DNA of 64,000 nucleotides from Variovorax paradoxus (GTDB taxonomy: Bacteria > Pseudomonadota > Gammaproteobacteria > Burkholderiales > Burkholderiaceae_C): NCBI GenBank assembly GCA_016806145.1, contig CP063166.1:992001-1056000 (forward strand), in the 5' to 3' direction. Position numbers and translations under genes: made by a program. Positions 42,573 to 51,576 of the stretch are shown in pieces. The notes under the pieces were generated by a model. It made no database searches. It had not been told where the DNA came from and was given only the letters and a program-made list of their open reading frames with translations. The stretch's first letter is position 1; each line of letters opens with the position of its first letter.

Positions 42573-43529
42573 ATGAAAAGACGCGACATCCTTCTCTCGT
42601 CGCTGGCCGCGGCATGGGCCGGCAACAGCCTGGCGCAGATCGGCGGCGCGCCGGTGCGCATCCTGGTCGGCGCACCCGCGGGCGGCTCCACCGACACGCT
42701 GGCGCGCTCGCTGGCCGTGAGCATGGGCCCGGCGCTGGGCCGCAACGTCATCGTCGAGAACAAGCCCGGCGCGGGCGGCAACATCGCGGCCGATGCCGTG
42801 GCCAAGGCCGCGCCCGACGGCAACACGCTGCTGATGAGCTTCACCAGCCATGCGATCAACGCCACGCTCTATCCGAGCCTGCCCTTCGATCCGGTCAAGG
42901 ACTTCACCGCGCTCACCTGCGTCGCGACCTCGCCTTCGATCCTGGTCGCCCATCCCTCGGTGCCCGCGAAGGACGTGCGCGAGCTGATCGCGCTCGCCAA
43001 GGCCAAGCCGGGCCAGCTCAACTTCGCCATCGGCGCCGTGGGCTCGTCGCTGCACATGGCGGGCGAGGCCTTCAAGATGCAGTCGGGCGTGGACATCGTG
43101 AACATCCCCTACAAGGGGACCTCGCCCGCGGTGCAGGACGTGCTCGCGGGCCAGGTGCAGCTGATGTTCGCGGCCGTGGGCAACGTCAAGGCCCACATCC
43201 AGGCCGGCAAGCTCAAGGCGCTGGGCGTGACCACGGCCAAGCGGCTGCCGGCCTTCCCCGAGGTGCCGGCCATCGCCGAGGCGCTGCCCGGCTACGAGTC
43301 GAGCGCCTGGTTCGGCCTGTTCGGCCCGGCGCGCATGCCCGCCGAGCGCATCAAGCAGATCGGCGATGCCGCACGCCATGCGCTGCAGCAGGCCGACATG
43401 CGCCAGCGCCTCGAGATCGAGGGCGCGATCCCCGTCGGCAATTCGAGCGAGCAGTTCTCGGCCTTCGTGCAGAGCGAGATCGTGCGCTGGGCCAAGGTGG
43501 TCAAGTTCTCGGGAGCCAAGCCCGAATGA
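42573..43529 (+). CDS. Bug/TctC-family periplasmic binding protein (orphan)
   Basis: A 318-residue tripartite tricarboxylate receptor (Bug) protein with signal MKRRDILLSSLAAAWAGNSL. Core motifs are VGAPAGGSTDTLARSLA, VIVENKPGAGGNIAADAVAKAAPDG and GVDIVNIPYKGTSPAVQDVL. Bug proteins are greatly expanded in beta-proteobacteria and bind carboxylates, amides or nicotinate-like acids. No TctA/TctB membrane genes are nearby. Its TGA overlaps the start of the aconitase-like gene, so it is tied to that enzyme in expression. Confidence 0.92.
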   Translation: MKRRDILLSSLAAAWAGNSLAQIGGAPVRILVGAPAGGSTDTLARSLAVSMGPALGRNVIVENKPGAGGNIAADAVAKAAPDGNTLLMSFTSHAINATLYPSLPFDPVKDFTALTCVATSPSILVAHPSVPAKDVRELIALAKAKPGQLNFAIGAVGSSLHMAGEAFKMQSGVDIVNIPYKGTSPAVQDVLAGQVQLMFAAVGNVKAHIQAGKLKALGVTTAKRLPAFPEVPAIAEALPGYESSAWFGLFGPARMPAERIKQIGDAARHALQQADMRQRLEIEGAIPVGNSSEQFSAFVQSEIVRWAKVVKFSGAKPE

Positions 43530-44800
43530 CCTCGACGGCTTCAGCACAGACCCTGGCGCAGAAGCTGATCGCGCGCGCCAGCGGCCGCGAGCGGGTGGCG
43601 GTGGGCGAGATCGTGACCTGCGGCGTCGACCTCGCGATGTTCCACGACTCCTCGGGACCGCGCCGCCTGCAGCCCATGCTCGAGGAACTGGGCGCGCAGA
43701 TCTGGGACCGCTCGCGCGTGGTGCTCGTGATGGACCACTACGTGCCCGAGCGCGACGACGACTCGCGCCGCATCGTGCGCATCGCGCGCGACTGGGCGCG
43801 CGACCAGAAGCTGCCGCACGTCTACGACAGCCAGGGCATCTGCCACGTGGTGGTGCCGCAGCACGGCCACATCCGCCCCGGCATGCTGTGCGTGGGCGGC
43901 GACTCGCACTCGCCCACGGGCGGCGCCTTCGGTGCCTACATGTTCGGCGTCGGCAGCACCGAGATGCTCGGCGTGGTGGTCACGGGCGAGATCTGGCTGC
44001 GCGTGCCCGAGACCCTGCGCATGTGGTGGGACGGCGCGCTGCCCGCGGGCGTGACCGCCAAGGACATGATGCTGCACATGATCGGCCGCTTCGGCATGAA
44101 CGGTGGCCGCTACCAGGCCGTGGAGTTCGCGGGGCCGGCGGTGGTCGCGCTGTCGATGCAGGAGCGCATGACGCTCTCGAACATGAGCGCCGAACTCGGC
44201 GCGCAGGCCGGGCTGATCGCACCCGATGCCACCACGGCCGCGTTCCTGGCCGGTGCCGGCGCGCCGCCGGTCGACATGGCGCCGTGGTTCACCGACGCTG
44301 ATGCGGCGCTCACGGACCACCGCTTCGATGCCGCCACGCTAGAACCCCATGTGGCCGCGCCGCACAGCCCGGCCAATGCGCATGGCGTGAGCCGCTTCGT
44401 CGGCACGCCGGTCGACGTCGCCTACATCGGCGCCTGCACCGGCGCCAAGCTCGACGACCTGCGCGCCGCCGCGCAGGTGCTGCGCGGCCACAAGGTCGCG
44501 AACGGCATCCGCCTGATCGTGGCGCCCGCGAGCCTGCGCGACCAGGAACAGGCGCGCGAGGAGGGCGTGCTGCAGGTGCTGATGGAGGCCGGCGCCGAGC
44601 TGTTCCCCACCGCCTGCGGCGCCTGCTCGGGCTATGGCGATCCGATGGGCGACGACATCACCGTCATCTCGACCACCGCGCGCAACTTCAAGGGCCGCAT
44701 GGGCTCGCCGACCGCGCAGGTCTACCTGGGCTCGCCCTACACGGTGGCGGCCGCCGCGCTGCGCGGCTGCGTGACCGATCCGCGCGAGGTGCTGGCATGA
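43526..44800 (+). CDS. Aconitase-superfamily hydro-lyase, large subunit (LeuC/HacA-like)
   Basis: A 424-residue large subunit of the archaeal-type isopropylmalate/homoaconitase branch, to which dimethylmaleate hydratase also belongs. Three cysteines ligate a 4Fe-4S cluster: Cys304 in YIGACTGAK, and Cys364 and Cys367 in FPTACGACSGYGDP. GGDSHSPTGGAFGAYMFGVGSTE is the usual active-site segment, in part. It should hydrate or dehydrate a substituted malate/maleate. The gene is paired with the small subunit and is far from any leuB-like gene, so leucine synthesis is unlikely. Confidence 0.87.
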   Translation: MTSTASAQTLAQKLIARASGRERVAVGEIVTCGVDLAMFHDSSGPRRLQPMLEELGAQIWDRSRVVLVMDHYVPERDDDSRRIVRIARDWARDQKLPHVYDSQGICHVVVPQHGHIRPGMLCVGGDSHSPTGGAFGAYMFGVGSTEMLGVVVTGEIWLRVPETLRMWWDGALPAGVTAKDMMLHMIGRFGMNGGRYQAVEFAGPAVVALSMQERMTLSNMSAELGAQAGLIAPDATTAAFLAGAGAPPVDMAPWFTDADAALTDHRFDAATLEPHVAAPHSPANAHGVSRFVGTPVDVAYIGACTGAKLDDLRAAAQVLRGHKVANGIRLIVAPASLRDQEQAREEGVLQVLMEAGAELFPTACGACSGYGDPMGDDITVISTTARNFKGRMGSPTAQVYLGSPYTVAAAALRGCVTDPREVLA

Positions 44801-45309
44801 GCGGTCAGAACCTGCACCGTGTCTGGCGCCTGGGCGCCGACATCGACACCGACGCGCTCGCGCCCGGCCATGCGATGAAGCATGGCATCGACCGCATCGC
44901 GCAGCACTGCCTCGAAGCCATCCGCCCCGAGTTCGCGCGCGAGGTTCGCTCGGGCGACGTGATCGTGGCCGGCCCCAACTTCGGCATCGGCTCCTCGCGC
45001 GAGCAGGCCGCGGCCGTGCTGGTGCAGCTGGGCGTGGCCGCGGTGATCGCGCCCTCGTACAGCGGGCTCTTCTTCCGCAATGCCTTCAACGTCGGCCTGC
45101 TGCTGCTGACCTGCGCCGAGGCCGAGTCGCTGCACGACGGCGAACGCATCGCGCTCGACATCGGCACGCCCGCGCTGCGCGGCGCCGATGGGCGCACGCT
45201 GGCCTGCGAGCCCGTGCCGGGCTTCCTGACCGAGATGGTCGAGGCCGGTGGCCTGCTGCCGCTGTTGCGCCGTCGCATGGCGCCGAAGAAGGAAGCCGAT
45301 GCCGCCTGA
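44797..45309 (+). CDS. Aconitase-superfamily hydro-lyase, small subunit (LeuD-like)
   Basis: A 170-residue swivelling domain subunit. WRLGADIDTDALAPGHAMKH is the entry motif, GPNFGIGSSREQAAAVL carries the Ser-Ser-Arg substrate-binding loop, and AVIAPSYSGLFFRNAFNVGL is standard for LeuD. It overlaps the large subunit gene by four bases and the MmgE/PrpD gene by 11 bases, so all three should be made together. Confidence 0.9.
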   Translation: MSGQNLHRVWRLGADIDTDALAPGHAMKHGIDRIAQHCLEAIRPEFAREVRSGDVIVAGPNFGIGSSREQAAAVLVQLGVAAVIAPSYSGLFFRNAFNVGLLLLTCAEAESLHDGERIALDIGTPALRGADGRTLACEPVPGFLTEMVEAGGLLPLLRRRMAPKKEADAA

Positions 45310-46624
45310 CATCGATGCGCAACGCGCGGTGCTGCAGGCCGTGGTGGCGCTGCATGCGGCGCAACCGGCCGATGCCGAAGCCGCCTTGCAGGCGCGCCGG
45401 CTGCTGGTCGACACCGTCGGCTGCGCGCTCGCGGGCCGGCAGGCGGGCGAGGTGCGCCGGCTCGAGGCCGCGCTCGCCGCCTGCGAACCGGGCGGCTTCG
45501 CGTTCCCCACCGGGCAGTCGTTGTCGGTGCAGGCGGCCGCGCAGGTCATCGCCATGGCCGCGACCTGGGACGAGGCCTGCGAAGGCCATGCGCTCGCGCA
45601 CGGCCGGCCGGGCGTGCCGCTGGTGGCGGCGCTGCTGCCGCTCGCATTGCGGCGCGATGCCAGCCTCGGTGACTTCGTCGATGCCTTCGTGCTCGGCTAC
45701 GAGGTCGGCGCGCGCTGCGGCGCCTGGCTGCGCATCCGCCCCGGCATGCATGTGGACGCCAACTGGCCCGCGCTCGGCGTGGCGGCGGGCGCGGCGCGGC
45801 TGCTGGGCCTGGCGCCCGAGGCCATCGTGCAGGCCATCGACATCGCGGCCTGCCAGCTCGCCACCAGCCTCTACCTGCCGGTGGCGCAGGGCCGCACCGC
45901 CCGCAACACCTACCTGGGACACAGCGCCTCGCTGGGGCTGCAGGCGGCCTTCGCGAGCGCGGCCGGCATCAACGCGCCCGAGGGCGCGCTGGCCCACTAC
46001 GCGGCGAATCATGCGGCGTCCTCCGCGCAGCCTTTGCCCGACGCGTCGACGCTGCTGCTGCGCGACGCCTACCTCAAGCCCTTCGCGGCCGTGCGCCACG
46101 TGCACTACGGCGCGACCGCCGCGCGTGCGTTGCGTGAACGGCTGGCCGGCGACACCACGGGCATCCGCCGCATCGTGCTCACGGTCTACGAGGAGGCGAT
46201 CGTCTATTGCGGCAACCGCGCGCCGCGCACGCCGATCCAGGCGCAGTTCAGCCTGAGCTTCGGCCTCGCGGCGATGCTGCGCTTCGGCGACGTCGATCCC
46301 TCGGTCTATGCCGCGCCGCGCTTCGACGACGCCGAGCTGCGCCGGCTCGAGGCGCTGGTCGAGCTCGAGGTCGATGCCGGTCTCACGGCGCGCCGCGAGC
46401 GTGGCGCCACGCTTGCGCTGACGCACGACGGCGGCAGGCTCGAAGAGAGCGTGACCACCATCGCGGGCGACGCCCAGAACCCGCTGGACCGCGCGGCCCT
46501 GTTCGCCAAGTTCGCGCACTACGCCGCGCAGTCCGTCGCACCCGCGCGCGCCCAGGCCTTCTGCGAGGGCGTGCTCGACGCGCCCGCCGGCACCGCGCTC
46601 GGCGCGCTGTGGCAACGGCTCTGA
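45299..46624 (+). CDS. MmgE/PrpD-family protein
   Basis: A 441-residue MmgE/PrpD protein, close to the usual 450. ARRLLVDTVGCALAG, WDEACEGHALAHGRPGVPLV and the C-terminal AAALAKFAHYA-like region (RAALFAKFAHYAAQ) match the family, which includes 2-methylcitrate dehydratase, cis-aconitate decarboxylase and an iminodisuccinate epimerase. These act on tricarboxylates or substituted dicarboxylates without cofactor. The ATG at 45299 follows AAGGA by five bases and lies inside the small-subunit gene. The substrate is unknown; context suggests a dicarboxylate that is also handled by the aconitase-like pair. Confidence 0.82.
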   Translation: MPPDIDAQRAVLQAVVALHAAQPADAEAALQARRLLVDTVGCALAGRQAGEVRRLEAALAACEPGGFAFPTGQSLSVQAAAQVIAMAATWDEACEGHALAHGRPGVPLVAALLPLALRRDASLGDFVDAFVLGYEVGARCGAWLRIRPGMHVDANWPALGVAAGAARLLGLAPEAIVQAIDIAACQLATSLYLPVAQGRTARNTYLGHSASLGLQAAFASAAGINAPEGALAHYAANHAASSAQPLPDASTLLLRDAYLKPFAAVRHVHYGATAARALRERLAGDTTGIRRIVLTVYEEAIVYCGNRAPRTPIQAQFSLSFGLAAMLRFGDVDPSVYAAPRFDDAELRRLEALVELEVDAGLTARRERGATLALTHDGGRLEESVTTIAGDAQNPLDRAALFAKFAHYAAQSVAPARAQAFCEGVLDAPAGTALGALWQRL

Positions 46625-46661
46625 CCCGATTCCTCTTCACCACCTTCACGCCCCACCCACC

Positions 46662-47630
46662 ATGAAACTCCTGCGCTACCTCGCCAGCACGCTGCTCGTG
46701 TGCCTGCCGCTCGTTGCCGCCGCCCAGGCCGGCGGCTTTCCCGACAAGGCGATCCGCATCGTCGTGCCCTTCCCGCCGGGCGGCGCCACCGATGCCGCGG
46801 CGCGGCTGGTCGCGGTGAAGATGAGCGAGCACTGGGGCCAGCCCGTGGTGGTCGACAACCGCGCGGGCGCGGGCGGCAACGTGGGTTCGGACCTCGTGGC
46901 CAAGGCGCCGGCCGACGGCTACACGCTGGTGATGGGCGTGACCGGTTCGCACGCCATCAACACCTCGCTCTACAGCCGGATGCCCTACGACCCGGTGGCC
47001 GACTTCGTCGCCATCAGCCAGGTGGCCGTGGTGCCCAACGTGCTGGTGGTGCATCCCTCGGTGCCCGCTAAGAACCTGGCCGAGCTGGTCGCGCTCGCGA
47101 AGAAGGAGCCCGGCAAGCTCAACTACGCCTCGCTGGGCAATGGCACGGCCGCGCACCTGGGCATGGAGATGCTCAAGGCCGAGGCCGGCGTCGACATCAC
47201 GCACGTGCCCTACAAGGGCAGCGCGCCCGCGGTGTCCGATCTGCTGGCCGGCCAGGTTCAGATGATGGTCGACGGGCTGCCCTCGGCGCTGCCGCACGTC
47301 AAGGCCGGCAAGCTGCGCGCGATCGCGCTCACCAGCCTGCGCCGCTCGCCCTCGCTGCCCGATCTGCCGACCATCGCCGAGAGCTACCCGGGCTTCTATG
47401 CCGATGCCTGGTCGGGCCTGTTCGCGCCCAAGGGCACGCCGCAGCCGGTGGTCGACAAGCTCTCGGCCGAGGTGCAGCGCATTCTCAAGCTGCCCGAGGT
47501 GCGCGAGAAGCTGGCCGCGCTGGGCGCCGAACCGGTGGGTTCCACGCAGGCGGAATTCGCCGCCCACGTGAAAAAGGAAATCGACAAGTGGGCCAAGGTC
47601 GTGAAGACCAGCGGCGCCAAGGTGGATTGA
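46662..47630 (+). CDS. Second Bug/TctC-family periplasmic binding protein (orphan)
   Basis: A 322-residue Bug protein with signal MKLLRYLASTLLVCLPLVAAAQ, in part, and core blocks VVPFPPGGATDAAARLVA, VVVDNRAGAGGNVGSDLVAKAPADG and GVDITHVPYKGSAPAVSDLL. It differs clearly from the one at 42573, so it is not a recent duplicate. No TctA or TctB is nearby. It is followed by a 110-bp palindrome. Confidence 0.92.
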   Translation: MKLLRYLASTLLVCLPLVAAAQAGGFPDKAIRIVVPFPPGGATDAAARLVAVKMSEHWGQPVVVDNRAGAGGNVGSDLVAKAPADGYTLVMGVTGSHAINTSLYSRMPYDPVADFVAISQVAVVPNVLVVHPSVPAKNLAELVALAKKEPGKLNYASLGNGTAAHLGMEMLKAEAGVDITHVPYKGSAPAVSDLLAGQVQMMVDGLPSALPHVKAGKLRAIALTSLRRSPSLPDLPTIAESYPGFYADAWSGLFAPKGTPQPVVDKLSAEVQRILKLPEVREKLAALGAEPVGSTQAEFAAHVKKEIDKWAKVVKTSGAKVD

Positions 47631-47646
47631 AATGAAACACGAACAG

Positions 47647-47756
47647 CCGGACGCGGAGGACGCGAAGGTTTCGCGAAGAACGCAAAAGGGATTCAGGAAA
47701 ACTTTCGAGGTTTTCTTTCGCGACCTTCGCGGAACCTTCGCGTCCTCTGCGTCCGG
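47647..47756. repeat. 110-bp palindromic repeat, copy 1
   Basis: Terminal 29-base arms (47647-47675 and 47728-47756) are complementary at 27 of 29 positions; they begin CCGGACGCGGAGGACGCGAA and end CCTCTGCGTCCGG. The 52-bp middle is purine then pyrimidine rich. A near-identical element sits at 52198-52308, and similarity of the flanks continues about 13 bp to the right. In RNA it would fold into one long stem. It is the only content of the 200-bp gap between the Bug gene and the hydantoinase gene. Confidence 0.88.
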
Positions 47757-47830
47757 AAGTCCGATCCCGTTTCGTGCCCATCCGTCGCCTCGTGCGATGC
47801 GGGTGGCACTCAGTGCAATGGAAAACTGAC

Positions 47831-49525
47831 ATGAACGACACACTCGACCCCGTCACGCTCGCCGTGCTGCGCGGCCGCCTCGAGCAGGTGGCCGACGAGA
47901 TGGACGCCACGCTCTACCGCAGCGCGTTCAATCCCATCATCGCCGAGGCGCACGACGCCTGCCACGGCCTGTACGACGCGACCAGCGGCGACACGCTGGT
48001 GCAGGGCAAGTCGGGCCTGCCGGTGTTCGTCGGTGCCATGGCCTTCGCGGTGCGCGCCACCGTCGCCGCGGCCGCGCCGCGCGGCGGCATGAAGGACGGC
48101 GACATCTGGATCAGCAACGATGCCTACGACGGCGGCACGCACGCCAACGACTTCAAGCTGGTCAAGCCCTTCTTCCGCAACGGCAAGCTCTACTGCCACA
48201 TGGCCTCGGCCGCGCACTGGCACGACGTGGGCGGCGCGGTGCCCGGCAACTACAACCCCGCGGCTACCGAGTGCTGGCAGGAAGCGGTGCAGATCCCGCC
48301 GGTGCGCATCGTGCGCGACGGCAAGCTCGATGCCGACGTGCTCGCGATCCTGCAGGCCAACACGCGCCTGCCCGACAGCTTGTGGGGCGACCTCAACGGC
48401 CAGCTCGCGGCGCTCGAGCTCGGCGCGAAGCGGCTGAACGGCCTGCTCGACGAGTACGGCGACGACCTGGTGCTGAACGCGCTCGGCGAGCTGCGCGGCC
48501 GCGCGCTGCGGCTGATGCGCTCGCACATCGCCTCGCTGCCCGACGGCCGCTACAGCTTCGAGGACCTGCTCGACAACGACGGCATCGTGAACGAGCCGCT
48601 GACCATCGCGCTCGACATGACGGTGGCCGGCGACCGGCTGCTGCTCGACTTCTCGCGCACCTCGGCGCAATGCGCGGGACCGGTCAACATCTCGCGCGCC
48701 ACCGCCGTGGCGGCCTGCTACGTCGCGCTCAAGCACCTGTTCCCCGACGTGCCGGCCAATGCCGGCGTGCTCGACGCGGTGGACTTCGATATCCCCGACC
48801 GGCTGGTGATCAGCGCCGAGCGCCCGCGTCCGGTCGGCGGCTACACCGAGACCATCCTGCGCATGATCGACGTGATCTTCAGCGCCGCCGCGCAGGCCGA
48901 TCCCACGCGCGCCGTCGCGCAGGCCTACGGCACCATCAACGCGCTGTCGATCGCGGGCCACCGCAGCGACAAGGGCCGCGAGGGCCAGCGCTGGGTGATG
49001 TTCAGCTTCTTCGGCGGCGGCCATGGCGGTCACTCGGGCGGCGACGGGCTCTCGCACGGCAATGCGCCGATCTCGACCGCGACCATTCCGCCGCTGGAGA
49101 TCCTCGAGGCGGCCTATCCGGTGCGCTTCACCGAATGGTCGCTGCGCGCCGATTCGGGCGGCGACGGCCGGCACCGCGGCGGCCTCGGCGCCGTCTACGA
49201 GATCGAGCTGCTCGAGCAGGACGCCGAGGTCTTCGTGTTCGGCGAGCGCGGCACCTCGCCGCCCAAGGGCATCGCGGGCGGCGGCGCGGGCGCGGTCAAC
49301 GTGTTCCGCTACGAGAACGCGGGCGAATGGCACGTGCCGCCGATGGTCTCGAAGATGCGCGGCATCCGGCTCGAGCGCGGCGAGCGCGTGCGGCTCGAGA
49401 CGCCGGGCGGCGGCGGCTGGGGCGAGGCCGCCGAGCGGCCCGCGGCGCAGCGCGCGGCCGACCGCGCGATGGGCTATGTGACGACCGGCAACGACAAGAA
49501 CGACAAGGACGAGGCATCCGAATGA
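47831..49525 (+). CDS. Hydantoinase/oxoprolinase B-family subunit
   Basis: A 564-residue HyuB-type subunit. DPVTLAVLRGRLEQVADEMDATL, in part, is the family entry; MKDGDIWISNDAYDGGTHANDF and ASAAHWHDVGGAVPG contain conserved Asp/His residues, and the C terminus has the usual TPGGGGWG. With the A subunit it forms an ATP-dependent amidohydrolase that opens five-membered lactams such as hydantoins or 5-oxoproline, or an acetone-carboxylase-like enzyme. The ATG at 47831 gives MNDTLDPVTL; upstream sequence is the palindromic repeat. Its stop overlaps the A-subunit start. Confidence 0.9.
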   Translation: MNDTLDPVTLAVLRGRLEQVADEMDATLYRSAFNPIIAEAHDACHGLYDATSGDTLVQGKSGLPVFVGAMAFAVRATVAAAAPRGGMKDGDIWISNDAYDGGTHANDFKLVKPFFRNGKLYCHMASAAHWHDVGGAVPGNYNPAATECWQEAVQIPPVRIVRDGKLDADVLAILQANTRLPDSLWGDLNGQLAALELGAKRLNGLLDEYGDDLVLNALGELRGRALRLMRSHIASLPDGRYSFEDLLDNDGIVNEPLTIALDMTVAGDRLLLDFSRTSAQCAGPVNISRATAVAACYVALKHLFPDVPANAGVLDAVDFDIPDRLVISAERPRPVGGYTETILRMIDVIFSAAAQADPTRAVAQAYGTINALSIAGHRSDKGREGQRWVMFSFFGGGHGGHSGGDGLSHGNAPISTATIPPLEILEAAYPVRFTEWSLRADSGGDGRHRGGLGAVYEIELLEQDAEVFVFGERGTSPPKGIAGGGAGAVNVFRYENAGEWHVPPMVSKMRGIRLERGERVRLETPGGGGWGEAAERPAAQRAADRAMGYVTTGNDKNDKDEASE

Positions 49526-51576
49526 GCTCCCCTGGCAACCCCCGCAATTCCCTGGTCGTCGGCGTCGACGTCGGCGGCACCTTCACCGACCTGTTCGTGC
49601 TCGACGAGGCGAACGGCACGGCGCGCATCGTCAAGGTGCCGTCCACACGCGGCGAGGAAGCGCGCGGCTTCATGAACGGCGTGGCACGCGTGGCCGATTC
49701 GGCCGCGGCCATCGCCACCATCGTGCACGGCACCACCGTCGGCACCAACGCGCTGCTCGAGCGCAAGGTGGCGCGCACCGGCATCATCACCACGCGCGGC
49801 TTCCGCGACGTGCTCGAGATGCGCCGCCGCGACCGGCCCCAGACCTGGGGCCTGCGCGGCAGCTTCCTGCCCGTGGTGCCGCGCGACCTGCGCCGCGAGG
49901 TCGACGAGCGCGTGCTGGCCGACGGCACCCTGCACACCGCGGTCGATCTCGACCAGGTGCGCGCCGAGGCGCGCGCGCTGCTCGAGGCCGGCTGCGAGGC
50001 GGTCTGCGTGTTCTTCATCAACACCTACGCCAACCCGGCGAACGAACGGCTCGCGGTCGCGGCAGTGCGCGAGCTCTGGCCGAATCCGCACGTCACATCG
50101 GCCAGCGAGGTGCTGCCCGAGATCCGCGAGTTCGAGCGCTGCTCGACCGCCACGCTCAATGCCGCGCTGCAGCCGGTGGTGGGCAGCTACCTCGGCCGGC
50201 TCGAGTCGGACCTGCGCGCGCAGGGCTTCGCGGGCGAGCTGCTGGTGGTGCAGAGCAACGGCGGCGTGATGTCGCGCCAGACCGCGAGCGACCTGCCGGT
50301 GCGCACCGCGCTGTCGGGCCCGGCCGCCGGCGTGATCGCCTGCGCGGCCATCGCGCGCGCGGCCGGCTTCCCGAACGCGATCACCGGCGACATGGGCGGC
50401 ACCTCGTTCGACGTCTCGCTGGTGGCCAACGGCGAGGCCGCGCTGGCGGCGCAGACCGCGATCGAGTTCGGCATGGTGATCCGCTCGCCGATGATCCAGA
50501 TCGAGACCATCGGCGCGGGCGGCGGCTCCATCGCCTCGGTGGATGCGAGCGGCATGCTGCAGGTGGGCCCCGAGTCGGCCGGCAGCGTGCCGGGCCCGGC
50601 CTGCTACGGGCGCGGCAACATGCGCCCCACGGTGACCGATGCCAACGTGCTGCTGGGCCGCATCGCGGCGGACCGGCCGCTGGGCGGCGGCCTGCTCGCG
50701 GCGCTCGACGGCGAGAAGTCGCGCCAGGCCATCGAGGAGCACGTCGCGCGCCCGCTGGGCCTGGACGTGCATGCGGCCGCCGAGGCCATCCTCACGGTCG
50801 CCAACGCACGCATGGCCGGCGCCATTCGCCTGGTGTCGATCGAGCGCGGGCACGACCCGCGCCGCTTCGCCTACATGCCCTTCGGCGGCGGCGGCGCGCT
50901 GCACGTGTGCGCGATGATGCGCGAGGTCGGCGTGGCCACCGGCATCGTGCCGCGCTATCCCGGCGTGACCTCGGCGCTGGGCTGCGTGATCGCCGACATG
51001 CGTCACGACGCGGTGCAGACCCTCAACAAGCCGCTGGCCGAACTCGACGTGGCGGACGTCCAGCGTCGCATCGACGAGCTGGCCGCGAGCTGCCAGCAGC
51101 GCCTCGACTCCTCGGGCGTGCGCTTCGAGGAGGTGCGCGAGGTGATCGCGCTCGACATGCTCTACGCCGGCCAGACGCACACGCTGCCCGTGGTGCTGGG
51201 CAGCGCGCCGCTCACGGCCGCGGCCATCCGCGCCGCCTTCGAGGCCAGCTACACGGCCGCCTTCGGCCGCGTGCTCGAGGGCATCGCGATCCGCGTGATG
51301 AACCTGCGCTATGCACGCATCGGCGTGCGGCCCAAGTTCGACCTCAAGGTGCTCGCGCCCGAGGGGCAGGGCAGCACCGCGCCGCTGGGCACGCAGCGCG
51401 TGTTCCATGACGGCCGCTGGCACGAGGCGCAACGCTATGCGCGCCTCGAGCTGCCGGTGGCCGCGCGCATCGAAGGGCCCGCGATCCTCGAGCAGGCCGA
51501 CACCACCGTGTGGCTCGAACCTGGCTTCCATGCCGAGGTCGATGCGCACGGCAACCTGCTCGTGAGGCTGTCATGA
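49522..51576 (+). CDS. Hydantoinase/oxoprolinase A-family subunit
   Basis: A 684-residue HyuA-type subunit of the ASKHA ATPase fold. VVGVDVGGTFTDLFVLD is the phosphate-1 motif, TIVHGTTVGTNALLERK and ITGDMGGTSFDVSLVANG are the other nucleotide-binding blocks, and GAGGGSIASVDASGMLQVGP is typical. It supplies ATP for ring opening with the B subunit. The frame is open far upstream, inside the B-subunit gene, but the ATG at 49522 gives the family start and a four-base overlap. Which lactam, imide or ketone it acts on cannot be read from sequence. Confidence 0.9.
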   Translation: MSSPGNPRNSLVVGVDVGGTFTDLFVLDEANGTARIVKVPSTRGEEARGFMNGVARVADSAAAIATIVHGTTVGTNALLERKVARTGIITTRGFRDVLEMRRRDRPQTWGLRGSFLPVVPRDLRREVDERVLADGTLHTAVDLDQVRAEARALLEAGCEAVCVFFINTYANPANERLAVAAVRELWPNPHVTSASEVLPEIREFERCSTATLNAALQPVVGSYLGRLESDLRAQGFAGELLVVQSNGGVMSRQTASDLPVRTALSGPAAGVIACAAIARAAGFPNAITGDMGGTSFDVSLVANGEAALAAQTAIEFGMVIRSPMIQIETIGAGGGSIASVDASGMLQVGPESAGSVPGPACYGRGNMRPTVTDANVLLGRIAADRPLGGGLLAALDGEKSRQAIEEHVARPLGLDVHAAAEAILTVANARMAGAIRLVSIERGHDPRRFAYMPFGGGGALHVCAMMREVGVATGIVPRYPGVTSALGCVIADMRHDAVQTLNKPLAELDVADVQRRIDELAASCQQRLDSSGVRFEEVREVIALDMLYAGQTHTLPVVLGSAPLTAAAIRAAFEASYTAAFGRVLEGIAIRVMNLRYARIGVRPKFDLKVLAPEGQGSTAPLGTQRVFHDGRWHEAQRYARLELPVAARIEGPAILEQADTTVWLEPGFHAEVDAHGNLLVRLS

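Noticed and set aside
43526..45309. Leucine biosynthesis leuCD
   Set aside because: Only hydratase subunits are present, with no leuA or leuB, and the neighbours are catabolic; the HacA-type length and context favour another substrate.
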